A DNA stretch of 64,000 bases from Hyaloscypha bicolor E (taxonomy: Eukaryota > Ascomycota > Leotiomycetes > Helotiales > Hyaloscyphaceae), in the NCBI RefSeq assembly GCF_002865645.1, contig NW_020194517.1, positions 620,001-684,000 of the forward strand. Direction: 5' to 3'. The notes under the pieces were generated by a model. The model made no database searches, had not been told where the DNA came from, and worked only from the letters and a program-made list of their open reading frames with translations. The translations under genes and the position numbers were made by a program. Position 1 is the first letter of the stretch. Every line of letters starts with the position of its first letter. This document shows positions 47,601 to 58,602 of the stretch, piece after piece.

Positions 47601-50229
47601 GCTTATTTAGATAATATCCTAATTTATTCAAATAATTCCCTAAAATATAAAGACTATATATAAAAGGTTCTTTAATAATTATAAGATACTAGCCTTTAAG
47701 CAAATATTAAGAAATTAGAGTTTAAGATTATTTATATAAAGTATTTAGGCTTTATTATCTCTACTAGAAATATTAAAATAGACCCAGATAAGATAGTAAT
47801 TATTAAGAACTAGTAACTACTAAAGATAATTAAAGAAATATAAGGCTTTCTGGGTTTTTATAACTTTTATTAATACTTTATTATAAAATATAGCTATATA
47901 GCAAAGCCCCTAATAGCTCTAATATATAAGAGAGTTCCGTTTAAGTAAATAGATTAGTATTAAGAAGGTTTTACTAAGCTAAAATAAGCTATATTTTCGG
48001 TACTAATTCTATACTACTATAATCCGAACCTTCTTACTATAGTTAAAACGGATATATTAAATAAAGTTATAGCCGGTATTCTCTTATAGTAAGACCTCTA
48101 GATAGGATTCTAGTACCTAGTAGCATTTTTCTCCAAGACTATATAGTTAGTAGAGCTAAACTATAATATCTATAATAAAGAGATACTTATTATTATTCTC
48201 TCTTTAACTAAATAGCAAGCAGAGCTAGAAGACCTATAGAAGGTATTCTTTATAATTTACTTAGATTATCGAGTTCTCGAATACTTTATAATTATAAAGA
48301 AGCTTTTAATAAGACAAGCTTATTAGGTAAAGTATCTTTCCTATTACTATTTCAAGCTTATATATTAGGCAGGCAAGTTAAATAAATAAATAGATACCCT
48401 AAATAGGAAATATAAGAATATAACTACCTAAAATAAAGTAATAGTAGCCTACTAAACCCAAATTCTTTTCCTATAATAAAAGATTAATAATAATATTATA
48501 TAGGATCTCTAGTTAGCCCTAATTAAAGCCTTTATAAGCCCGGCTTAGGAAGAAACCCAGTATAATAATATTTAGCTAGTAAATAAGCTATTAAGTAAGA
48601 ACCGAGAGTTATTAGAATTAGAAAAGCTATAGGATAAGGCAAGAAATAAGAAAAAAGGTACTTAAATACTATAAAATAGCCTCTTCTTATAATATAGCAA
48701 ACTATTTATATCTAATAATATAATAATACCTGAAATACCCTTATATACTACTCTTATTTAGAAGATATATATATAGCCCCTAATAAGATATTTAGGATAA
48801 GCCAAGCTTTAATAGCTTCTTTAGGCCCGCTATTACTAGCTAGGCCAAGATATAGATATTAATTAATATAGGAATAACTATTATATCTACTAATAATCCC
48901 ATATTTCTAGAAATAAGAAACTAGGGCTCTTATATCCGTTACTAGTCCCTAACTACCCCTAGTAGTATATATTAGTAAATTTTAAAAAGTATCTAGAGAA
49001 TAAGAATAAATATAATATAATAGTAATCTTTATTAATTATTTAGGCAAGTACCCTATTATAATTCCTGTCCGAGATATAATAATAGCTAAAGAGTTAGTA
49101 TCTCTATTTCTTACTTATATAGTTTACTAAGTTAGTATCTCGAAGACTATAGTATCTAATTAAGGCCCCTAGTTTATATCGGATTTCTGGAGCGAGTTCT
49201 ATAAGTATATTAGTATAAAGCTCAAGCTATTAATTACTAACTATTTCTAAACCAATAGTTAGACAGAGATTATTAACTAGTATTTTAACTAATAGCTATA
49301 TCCCTATATAAATTACTACTAGGATAATTAGGACAAATAGGTAATAATAATTAATTATTAGTAGGTAGCTCTAGTTTATAAGACTATAAGCTAATCCCTA
49401 TTTCTTATAAAAAAGGGCTATAAACTATAGATATTATTTAACTAGAAAACCTAAATATAATTAGGTATTCTAAAGAAAGAGCTAAATAAATAAGAGATAA
49501 AGGCCCTAGTAATACGGTTCTATAAATTATAGTAAAAGATATAGGAGAATATAATATAAGTATAAGAATACTATATTATTTAAGCTAATAAATACTACTA
49601 ACTAGTAGACTTTAGAGTAAGAGATAAGATATAAATTACTACTAAATACTAGAAGAATAATTATTCGAGTTATAAGCTAGTTTACTAAATAGAAGAACTA
49701 TACGAAATCCTGGAATAAATAGGATATTTCTTTAGGCTTAAGCTTCCGGAATTAATAAGAATATATCCGGTATTCTATATAGAAAAGCTATATAAAGACC
49801 TAGGTAACTCCCTTTCTGGATAAGCAAATCTGGAGCCTCTATTATTAGAACTATAAGACGGGAAAACAGAATATAAAGTTTAAGAAATATAAGTAATAAA
49901 ACTACTTTATAGGAAGCTAAAATACTAAGTCTAGTAAAAAGAATAAGACCTAGATCCGGAATAGTATCTTGCTTCCTTATTAAATAATAGTACCCTAACT
50001 CTTTAGAGCTTTTATAATAAGAATCCCGAATAGCCAGAACTACCCCAGAATTTCTCCTATTAGTTAGACTATATTAAGAATAATATACTACCGGAACTAT
50101 ATAATATAGACGGAAATCCTTTAAAGTTATATATAAAAGGCCCTGGCCTTTAATATATAACCTATAACTTGGAAATTTAATAGGAACTTTTAAAGCTCGG
50201 GAATAAGCTTATTTTAAGAGGAGAAATAA
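44623..50229 (+). pseudogene. Element C gag-pol, RIP-degraded
   Basis: Gag-like Lys/Glu-rich sequence at about 44700-45950. RT lies at about 47280-47690 (KANRAF, FYINYYKLNNL, KVYIKLDI; active-site box YLDN near 47600). A YLGF-like RNase H/connection region follows at 47750-48250. The integrase lies at about 48990-49250 (IVIFINYLGKYPIIIPV, FISDFWSEFYKYI). Stops interrupt all of them. The pol sequence is not the same family as A/B. Confidence 0.8.
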
Positions 50230-50489
50230 TATTACGGTTATTATAATATATAATACTAGTAGGGGTTAGACTAGAGCTAGAGAAGTATCTAGTATCTAAA
50301 TAAGATATCTATAATTACCTAATTATTATATATAACCCCGAGCTTAAGCTAGTATATAGGCCCGTATATAGCTTGTAATTATTTAGATTCGAGGCTCTTT
50401 CGGGATCCTCTTTTCTCTTTAGCTTTAAATTATTAAAATAGAGATAATCTAACTATATCTTCTAGGCCCTAAATCTTATATTTATAATA
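50230..50489 (+). repeat. 3' LTR of retrotransposon C
   Basis: 260 bp, matching 44363-44622 with scattered transitions. Confidence 0.9.
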
Positions 50490-53400
50490 TTTATAATAAG
50501 CTATAGAATATAGAATAAAGAACCCTATAAATAGTAATAATAAGATACTATATTATTCCTATAATACTATAATATAAGGCCCAGAAAAAAAGAAATAAGT
50601 ACTTCTTAATTAGTAAAATACTAAGGAATTCCGAAAAAGAAGTTTATTTTAGTAATAAAGTAGTACCGGAAATATTATTACTTAAGCCTATTACTAGTAT
50701 AGCTAGTTATAAATAGTATATATTATAGATTCTAGCTATATAAGTAGCTAGGTCCAAAATAGTATATAAGGAAAATAGAGAAATATTACTTAAACTACTA
50801 TTATAGTACTAAAGGCTTAATTTATTAGTATAATACTAGTAATATAAATAGTTCTTAAAAAGAACTTTTACTAGAGCTATTAAAACTTAGGAACTTAATA
50901 TATCTAGGTTATTAAGATATTAAGGCATTATTTATATACTAAATAAGCCGGCTCTTAAAAAAGAATTATTATAAGCTAACTATAATAATCCTATAGGTAA
51001 GTATTTTAGTACTAGTAAGATACTAGAGATTCTCTAGAGAAAGTACTTCTAGTAAAATATAAAAAAGAATATAAAAGACTATATTAGAACTTGTCTTATA
51101 TATTAATAGATTAAGATAAAGAGATATTTACTATATAGTATATTTAGTTTATTTCCCCTCTTTTCTAAGCTATAGTAAGAAATTATTATAGATTTTATTA
51201 TAAAGCTACTTTTTTCTAGGTTTTATAATAAAATATATAATTTTATATTTATTATTATTAATAAATATATAAAAATAATATAATATATTCTAATTACTAA
51301 AGAGGTTTCGGCTCTTGAACTAGTAAAGCTATTTATATACTATATTATTAAAGACTTTAGTATACCTGTAAATATAATCTCTAATAAAGGATTTGTCTTT
51401 ATAAATAAGTTCTAGTTAAGTCTATATTTTTATTTAAAGGTTTAATAATAGCTAAGTATAGTATTTTACCTATAAACTAATAGATAAATAAAGAATTTGA
51501 ACTAAACTCTAGAATAATACTTAAGGTACTATACTAGCTATTAGTAAGATAACTAGATAATAAAGCTTACTTTTATAAAATTCATATATAATAACTTTAT
51601 ATATTTAATAATAGGAATATCTCTATTCTATATCTTATATAAATTCTATTCTAGTATTAAACTATATATTAAGAATAATATTCTAGAAAGAGGAATATTA
51701 GTAGTATAGAAAAGAATATAAAGAATTTAAGTAAAACGGGAAATATTAGAGAAATAATAGTAAGAAGTAATAAATATATAAAAAAAGTATTATAATAAGA
51801 AATATATTAATAAGAAGTTTAAGATATATAATAAAGTTATACTTTATATAAAGAATATTTAATAGCTATAACCTAGTATAAAGCTAATAAATAAATATCT
51901 TGGCCTCTTTAAAGTTCTAGAAGTTATAAGAATATATAAACAGGTATATTATTTGAAATTACTACTATTATATTAGATCTATAATATTTTCTATATTTCT
52001 TTCTTAGAACTATAGTACCTATAAGCTAGTATTATAGTAGAACTAGAGCTAGTTAAGATTAAGGGCAAAAAAGAATTTAAGGTAAAATCTATTATAGTTT
52101 ATAGGAAAAGCAAAAAAGAAAGAAAGTATCTTATTTATTAAAAGGGCTATTTACTAGTAAATAATATATAGGAACTATTAAGTAATCTAAAGAATATAGT
52201 TCAAGAATTATAAGAATACTTAGAAAAGAGTAATATTATAATACTATTAGCTAAACGGAAATATAAAAGATAAATACTTTTATTAGGAAACTATTAAAAA
52301 ATCATATATTTATTCTTGGAAAAACTATATAAAAATTATTAAAAATTTTAATTTCTATATCCCATAAATATCTTATTCTTATAATTATTCTTTACTATTC
52401 TTATTATTATTCTTATTAGGATTCTCTCGAGAAATAGATAGTAAATTAGCCTATAAAGCTATTAGCTATTAGTAAGAAACAAGAAAGAAATAAGCTTACT
52501 TAATATTAAAGAATATTAATTATATTATTAAGAGTATTTTATACTTATATTAAGCTAATAAGAATTACTTAACTTATTTCTTGGATTATTAGGGGAATTT
52601 ATTAGCCTCGAATAATAGCTTTAATATAAGAAGTATATATAGTTTAGTATAAAAGAAAAATAGTAATAGCCTTTTTTCTTTTAGGTAAAGAATAGGAAAG
52701 ATACTTATATATATTAATAGCTTAAAGAAAGCGGTTTAACTATACTATATATATTTAAGGAACCTTAAATAGTATTAGAATAAGAAATAAAAGAAGAAAT
52801 TTATAACTTATAGGATTATATTTCTTATTCTTAGAATAGTAATAATTATATATTAAGTAATTATTACTCTTAATATAAGTAAAATCGGGAAACTTAGTAA
52901 TATTCTTGGAATATTAAAGATAGTAAGGGTAAATTAAGGATATAGGAATATTAACTAAATAGGTAATAATAGGCTAATAAGTACTAAGAGAAGTATTTAT
53001 CTTAATAGATAAAGAAATAGAAGAGGAAATTAGAAAAAGACTTAAATAAAGCTTAAATAAAGCTTAAATAAGGCTTAAAGAAGCTTAAAGAAGCTTAAAA
53101 AAGGCTTAAAGAAAAAAAGCAAGAAATAAAAAGAAGCTAGATATAGTATTATAGTTAAGGAAAAGGAAGATTAGTTAGTAGGAAAAGAGAGGCCTTTTTA
53201 TAATATTCTTTTCCCGAATAATAATTACGAATTCGGAACTAGCTTTATACTAGAAATACTTAGAAAATTCTAAAAAAGAAATTTATAAATAAACTAGAAG
53301 ATCGGATTAACTTTTCTAAGCTCTTAGACCTATAGAATAATAATTTATTTATAAATAGAGGCTAAGTTAGGATTTATAAACTAATTAGGAAATTAAATAA

Positions 53401-53651
53401 GCTTTATATCTAATAGTATATACTATATTTATATTATCTTTATAAGAGGGAATTACTAGAGGCGATTTATAAACTAGCTAGAAAGAATTAGTAAACTATA
53501 TTCTTAACTTTATTATCTAATATAATAATAGAATAATTATAAGAAGTTTTTAGGAAAAGCTAATAGTTAGGAAAGTTTTAGAAAGATATTTATAAAGCTA
53601 TTTATAGTTTTCCCAGGCCTTTTGGGAATAAGGGCTTAGAAAAAAAGTTAA
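50490..53651 (+). pseudogene. Element B pol 3' part and 3' untranslated region
   Basis: Parallels element A from about 38195 to 41341: integrase at about 51190-51450, chromodomain at about 52070-52270, then a long non-coding tail with tandem gcttaaataa/ggcttaaag units near 53040-53110 (the same tract is at 40740-40800 in A). Confidence 0.8.
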
Positions 53652-53954
53652 TATAATAGATATATATAATAGTATATAGATAGGTATTAGATATTATAGA
53701 TCTAGTTTCCTATTTTAGATATAGCTTATAATTAGAATTATATGAATTATATAGGATTTCCTAATTAAGTAAAGGGCTTTATATATCTGGCTAAATACTA
53801 GAGAATATATAGGGAAATACTTCTAGCTTTAGAAAGAATATTAATTAGTCTCTTATTAGAATTAATTCTTGGAATCTATTATATTTATAAATATTATTTT
53901 ATAGCTTACTTATCTTAATTACTTATATATTACCCTATTATTATATATCTTATA
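53652..53954 (+). repeat. 3' LTR of retrotransposon B
   Basis: 303 bp, followed by AGTTC and then by element D's pol sequence on the minus strand. Confidence 0.9.
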
Positions 53955-56900
53955 AGTTCTTAATAATTACTATCTTATCTGGATCTATTTTAATACTTCT
54001 AATAGAGATAATAAAACCTAGGTATTTTATATAAATAACTTTAAATTCTAATTTCTTAATATTTATTTAAAGGCTAGTATTTTATAATTACTAAAAGATC
54101 TTTTATATATAGTCTTTATATTTTAGGGAATTATTCGAATAAATTAGAATATTATTTAAATAAGCTATATAAAAGATATTAAGGTAATTAAAAAGGATAT
54201 TATTTATATATTTCTAATATATAATAAGGCTATTAGTTAGGCCTTCCTAAAAGATCTTATATTTATAGGCCCTATATTTTATATAGAATATTATAAGTTC
54301 TTCTAATTCTGGGTCTATTTAGATCTAATAAAATATTTACTAAATATCTAGTTTTATATAGACCTTGGCTTAAGCTAGCTATATAAGGGTTTTATAAATA
54401 AGGGAAAGAAAATAATAGTTCTTTTATATTAAGTTATTTAGCTTATAATAGTTAATATAGAATTAGAGAGCTTTATTAGCCTTTTTTATAAAGAGAACCA
54501 GAGATATAAAAAGAGACTAGCTTGGCTTAATAAAGCCCTATTAAAGATTTTCTTTAAGGAAGTATTTAATCTCCTATAGCTTATAGATTAACTATTAATA
54601 GAATAGGAAATATCCTAGGCTTTCTGGGCCTTTGGAATTATTAATCTAAATCTTATAATTATATAATTAATATAGGAATAAGATATTTAATACTTTTTTT
54701 AAGAAGATATTTATAAAATCCTTAAACTTCTCTAGTAAAACTCTTACTAGCTATTATAGTTCCGTTTCTCCTAGCTATTACTTATCCGGAATAAACTCGT
54801 TCTCTTATTATAATTCTAGCTTTTTATTAATCTCGAAAAACGATATTATAAAGAAAAGGTTCTCTTTCTTTTATAGATTTATCTAGAAAGTAGCTAGTAA
54901 AATACCTATAATATTAATTAAGGGCCTTAATTAGATCTTATAGCTTTTCTTTAGATAATATAGTTTTAATATTTCTATTTCTGGCTTAGGAAAAACTTTT
55001 ATATTTCCTAAGGCTATTTATATTTCTCTATAATATTAAGCTTAATTCTTTTACTATATATGGCTTTTTAAATCCAGTTTAGAAAAAGAATAAAGAGATT
55101 TCTTCTTTATAAGCTAAGGTTTCTAGAACTTATTTATAGCTATAGCTTTATTTCTTTTATTTATATCTTTTTAGTACTAGTTATTTTTTCCAGGTTCTAA
55201 GTTCTTATATATAATAGTTAGGACCTTATCCTAACTTTTCTTTCTAGGCTAATTATTTGGCTAGATTAATTTTCTATTCTTATAATTAATTAGGATACTA
55301 GTATTTATAAACTATTATTATTCTAAAATTATATTATACTTATCTAATCTTATAACTAGTATAGGTACTAGGATCTTCTATTTATTAATTAAGAATATAA
55401 GCTTAATATAGTAAGTAATAAGTATAGTCTATTTACTATTAAATTCCCTTATATTATAAGATAATACTAATTAAATAGGCTTAATATCTAGAAATTATTT
55501 AATTATTTTTATAAACTTGAAATTAATAAAAATATATTTGTTTATTCCGGTATTAATAAGAGAAGAAGTTTTAATATCTAATTTATTATTACTAATTATA
55601 TAAGGAAATATAAATACTTTATCTCCTAGTAATTAGCTTAAATTAACTTCTACTATATTTATATAATATAGCCCTAAAAAGGAGACTTTTTTTAGGGGTC
55701 TTTATTTCTCTATTCTATATTCTTAGATAGTTTACTTATAGTAAGTACTACTAGTTTAGCTATTAAAACTTACTTTATATATTTTGTTTTAGGCTCTAGA
55801 TAGTTTCTAGATATATAACTAAATCTATTATAGTTATAGTACTTGAGATCTAAGAATCCGGACTTTGGAGTAATAGACTTATTTATTACTAAAGTCTTAG
55901 GAATAGGCTTTATATAAGGAGTACTTCCTAAACTTGGCTTATTTATATCTTTATTAGCTTTTTTAGATACCTATTCTTTCTTTTTATAATAAACTTAAAT
56001 CTACTAGTTATTTATAATATAATATTATATAAACTCTATAGTACAAATAGCCGGATTATTATAGTATATAACTATGGCCTCTTAGAGCTTTTAGATAAGC
56101 TTATTATTTAGGTTATTTTTAAGGTCCTATAAATTAATATTTCTATTTATTATATATTTTAGAAATAGGATATAAAACTCCTGAAAAGTCTGGCTCTTTT
56201 TTATAAATAGCTTCTTAAATACTTATTAAGTATTATACTTCTTATTTAGATTACTATATAATTTCTTTAGATAGGTATATAGTTCCCTAATAGTCTTATA
56301 TATATATTAACTATTCTGGTTTAGGTAAAAAGAGATTAGTATAAGGATATAGCTACCTATATAGCCGGATATATAAATAATCTTAAGGTTTTTTATCTAA
56401 TAGATATTAGAGTTATTATAGAGCTTGTTTTTAATCTGAACTAACTAATTATTAAAAGTAATACTATCCTTAGTTATACTTTCGAAAATAAAAGAATTAA
56501 AGAGTTTAACTAAGTATTTATTTTCTAGAATAGGAGAACTAGTTATTTTAGTAGGCTATATAATAAGCTTCTTAATAATAGCTTTATTCTTTTATAGGGC
56601 TTATTTGGTTTCTTTTAGCTAATTATAATAATTCTTATTATAGGTAAGGATATTATATATCTTTAGAATTAGTTTAATAATCTCTTTATATAAAGCCTTT
56701 AGGTTCCAAAGTAATTCTTAGAACTCTGCCTTTAATAAGGCAGGTTCCTCTTTTTTCTTTATTCTCTAGAAAAGAATATCTTTTCTATTATAAATATTAA
56801 TAGGATATTTAAATCCCTTAGGAGATTTAATAAGAGGCTCTGGTCTACTTTCTAGTAATATACTAGTAGTATCTTATACTATAGCTCCTTTTAACTTACC

Positions 56901-57143
56901 TAGTTATTCCAGGACTTGCTTTCTTATAGATCTTCATTTAGTAGTAAGGTTACTGGCCTATTTGCTTATCTAGCCGGTCCAGGGCTTTCTTGCCTAGTTA
57001 TTCTAGGGCTTTCTTTTATTCTAATATTAGTTAACCGGTTCGGGAATAGCTATAGTATATTATATTTATACTTATTAAAAACCAATTGGATAAATATTAT
57101 TTAAATCCTCTATAGAATTGAGAAATGAGTAAGCTTTAAATTA
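53955..57143 (-). pseudogene. Retrotransposon D gag and pol, upstream part (RIP-degraded)
   Basis: The minus strand matches element C gag through RT. For example, 55795-55815 is the reverse complement of C near 45955, and 53960-54060 matches C near 47720-47820. A 62-codon plus-strand frame at 56916-57104 is antisense to this and is not a gene. Confidence 0.78.
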
Positions 57144-57576
57144 TATTACAAGTATAAGATCTAGGGCCTGGAAGGTATAATAGTAGTTACTAAAAGGGCA
57201 GCAAGTCAGGAAGTAATCCAAAGTAGTATTATAACTGAAACTTGAAGAAGCAAGTGAGTTATAGGAGGTATAAAGCCTTATGGGCTTGCATACGGACCAC
57301 GTATACGCATGTACTTGCTAGGATACTTGGGCACTCTATAACAGAAGGCATAGTTAGACTATCTCTATTTTAATGATTTAAAGCTAAAGAGAGAAGAGGA
57401 TCCCGAAGGAGCCTCGGATCTAAATAATCGCAAGCTATATACGGGCCTATATACTAGCTTAAGCTCGGGGTTATATATAATAATCAGGTAACTACAGATG
57501 CCTTACTCAGATACCAGATGCCTCTCTAGCTCTAGTCTAACTTCTACTAGTACCATATATTATAATAATCGTAACA
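57144..57576 (-). repeat. 5' LTR of retrotransposon D, carrying a 164-bp insert
   Basis: 433 bp, equal to the 260-bp family LTR plus a 164-bp insert (57180-57343) and a 9-bp duplication. Its terminal bases still read cgtaaca (TGTTACG on the coding strand), so this end escaped the transition seen in the other copies. Confidence 0.88.
57180..57343. mobile_element. 164-bp insert in D's 5' LTR
   Basis: Flanked by gaaggtata (57171-57179) and gaaggcata (57344-57352), a 9-bp near-perfect duplication; the corresponding place in the other three family LTRs has a single copy. The insert is clearly more GC-balanced than its surroundings and has few RIP-like changes. It has no coding capacity. Terminal inverted repeats are weak at best, so MITE or SINE-like status is open. 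Confidence 0.6.
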
Positions 57577-58389
57577 AATTCTATAAGAATTATATCTAAT
57601 ACTAAAGACATATATTAAATCAGGATCTAATTTGAGCTTTGCCTAACTAGCTTACTATATAAAACAGGTATTTATTAATAAAGACCCTAGCCTCTTAAGA
57701 TCTCTTTATATAATATCCAGAGCCTTCTACTTTATAGACTAAACAGTTATATTTATAGTTATATTCTTGTCTTTCAAGCTCTTATTACTCTAAAAATATA
57801 ATATTCCCTTTATAATTACTAATATATTTTCGATTTATATATTACTAATATTCGTAAATTCGTCTATAATAATACTAATATTACTTGAGGTATTAATAAT
57901 TTCGGTAACTTGTATTTTTATAGAATTATAGTACTAATCGAGAATTATAGAACCAAGAGTATAGTAATTAGGAAGAGTATAGCCTAAAGCTTTAAAAAAC
58001 TCTTACTATTCGGAGGTCTCAAATTAATAGAAAGGCGAATAGGATATAAAGATAGCTATACTAAATAAGGTATTAAGCTTATACTTTGAGGAGGCTAGAG
58101 TACTATAAGAATAGAAAGTAAGCTTCTTTTACTTCTTATTATTAGGAAGACCCTTTGCCCGTTACTCTTTTTAATGCTTTTCTATTTAGAGATATAAAGT
58201 ATATGTTTTAAAGTAATTTTCTATAATTATAGTATTCTATATCCGGGCAAATAGTAGAGGGTCTTTGCTATCTTTATAGTAGTAGTAATAAGCAAATGGC
58301 GTGGATTATCCAGGTTTTGAGGGCTTCTTATTAAAGGTATTATAAACCCAATCATGTTTAAGAGCATACTAAACGTTATTGCCTCCCAT
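57577..58389 (-). pseudogene. Degraded 5' half of the hAT-like element's gene
   Basis: A minus-strand ATG at 58389 opens MGGNNV, then (after a stop) YALKHDWVYNTFNKKPSKPG and TPFAYYYYKDSKDPLLFAR. The frame then decays with stops to the AATTC duplication of element D. It is most likely the transposase N-terminus; no BED-finger cysteines could be confirmed. Confidence 0.45.
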
Positions 58390-58584
58390 TTTATTAATTC
58401 TTGTAGTATTAATAATTAATAATTAGAAACGATAGAGCATTTAGGAGGGAGATTTTTTTCTGCCGCTTGCTTACCGCTCGCCCGATTAGGCTAGTGCGTT
58501 ACATGACTGTAATGTAAGGTGTAAAATGCTTTACTTAATAAATTACGGTGGTAATAGTAAAACACTTTTCTTTTATAATAAAGT

Positions 58585-58602
58585 GCCAACCCTAGACATC
58601 AT
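58585..58602. repeat. Right terminus and target duplication of the hAT-like element
   Basis: GCCAACCCTA (58585-58594) followed by GACATCAT (58595-58602), matching the left end in inverted and direct orientation respectively. Confidence 0.88.

Larger units (their letters stand above)
44363..50489 (+). mobile_element. LTR retrotransposon C (same family as D), uninterrupted copy
   Basis: 6,127 bp with 260-bp LTRs at 44363-44622 and 50230-50489, inserted in element B. The duplication TTTAT is at 44358-44362 and 50490-50494. Removing C rejoins B's tattttataataagctatag, the same as A's uninterrupted sequence near 38190-38210. It has a gypsy-type gag-pol, but from a different family than A/B. Confidence 0.88.
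33851..53954 (+). mobile_element. LTR retrotransposon B (Ty3/gypsy chromovirus), split by A and C
   Basis: 303-bp LTRs at 33851-34153 and 53652-53954, with the 5-bp duplication AGTTC at 33846-33850 and 53955-53959. Reading across the duplication restores D's pol sequence. The interior is in three pieces: 34154-34651 (gag start), 41650-44362 (gag to RNase H and the end of RT-linked sequence) and 50495-53651 (integrase, chromodomain, 3' region). The two gaps are elements A and C. It is the same family as A. Confidence 0.88.
31188..57576 (-). mobile_element. LTR retrotransposon D (minus strand), host of the inner nest
   Basis: LTRs at 31188-31427 and 57144-57576 are in the same orientation, and the element is flanked by a perfect 5-bp duplication AATTC (31183-31187 and 57577-57581). 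It is the same family as element C. The interior is split in pol by element B: the parts at 31428-33850 and 53955-57143 are reverse-complement matches to successive parts of C. For example, 32250-32340 matches C at 49320-49400, and 53960-54060 matches C at about 47720-47820. It inserted into the hAT-like element and is therefore younger than that layer. Confidence 0.85.
29711..58594 (-). mobile_element. Outermost hAT-like DNA transposon, split by nested retrotransposons
   Basis: Both ends carry the 10-bp inverted terminus TAGGGTTGGC (29711-29720 and 58585-58594) and are flanked by an identical 8-bp duplication, GACATCAT (29703-29710 and 58595-58602). An 8-bp duplication with a short TAGGG-type terminus is the signature of hAT elements. 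Removing the retrotransposon inserted at 31188-57576 leaves about 2.5 kb, a normal size for a hAT element. Its coding strand is minus. All of it except the outermost bases is AT-shifted and full of TAA/TAG stops. It is the oldest layer of the island. Confidence 0.8.

Noticed and set aside
56916..57104. 62-codon open frame inside the AT-rich island
   Set aside because: It is antisense to degraded element D gag sequence and has no family resemblance; a chance survivor among dense stops.
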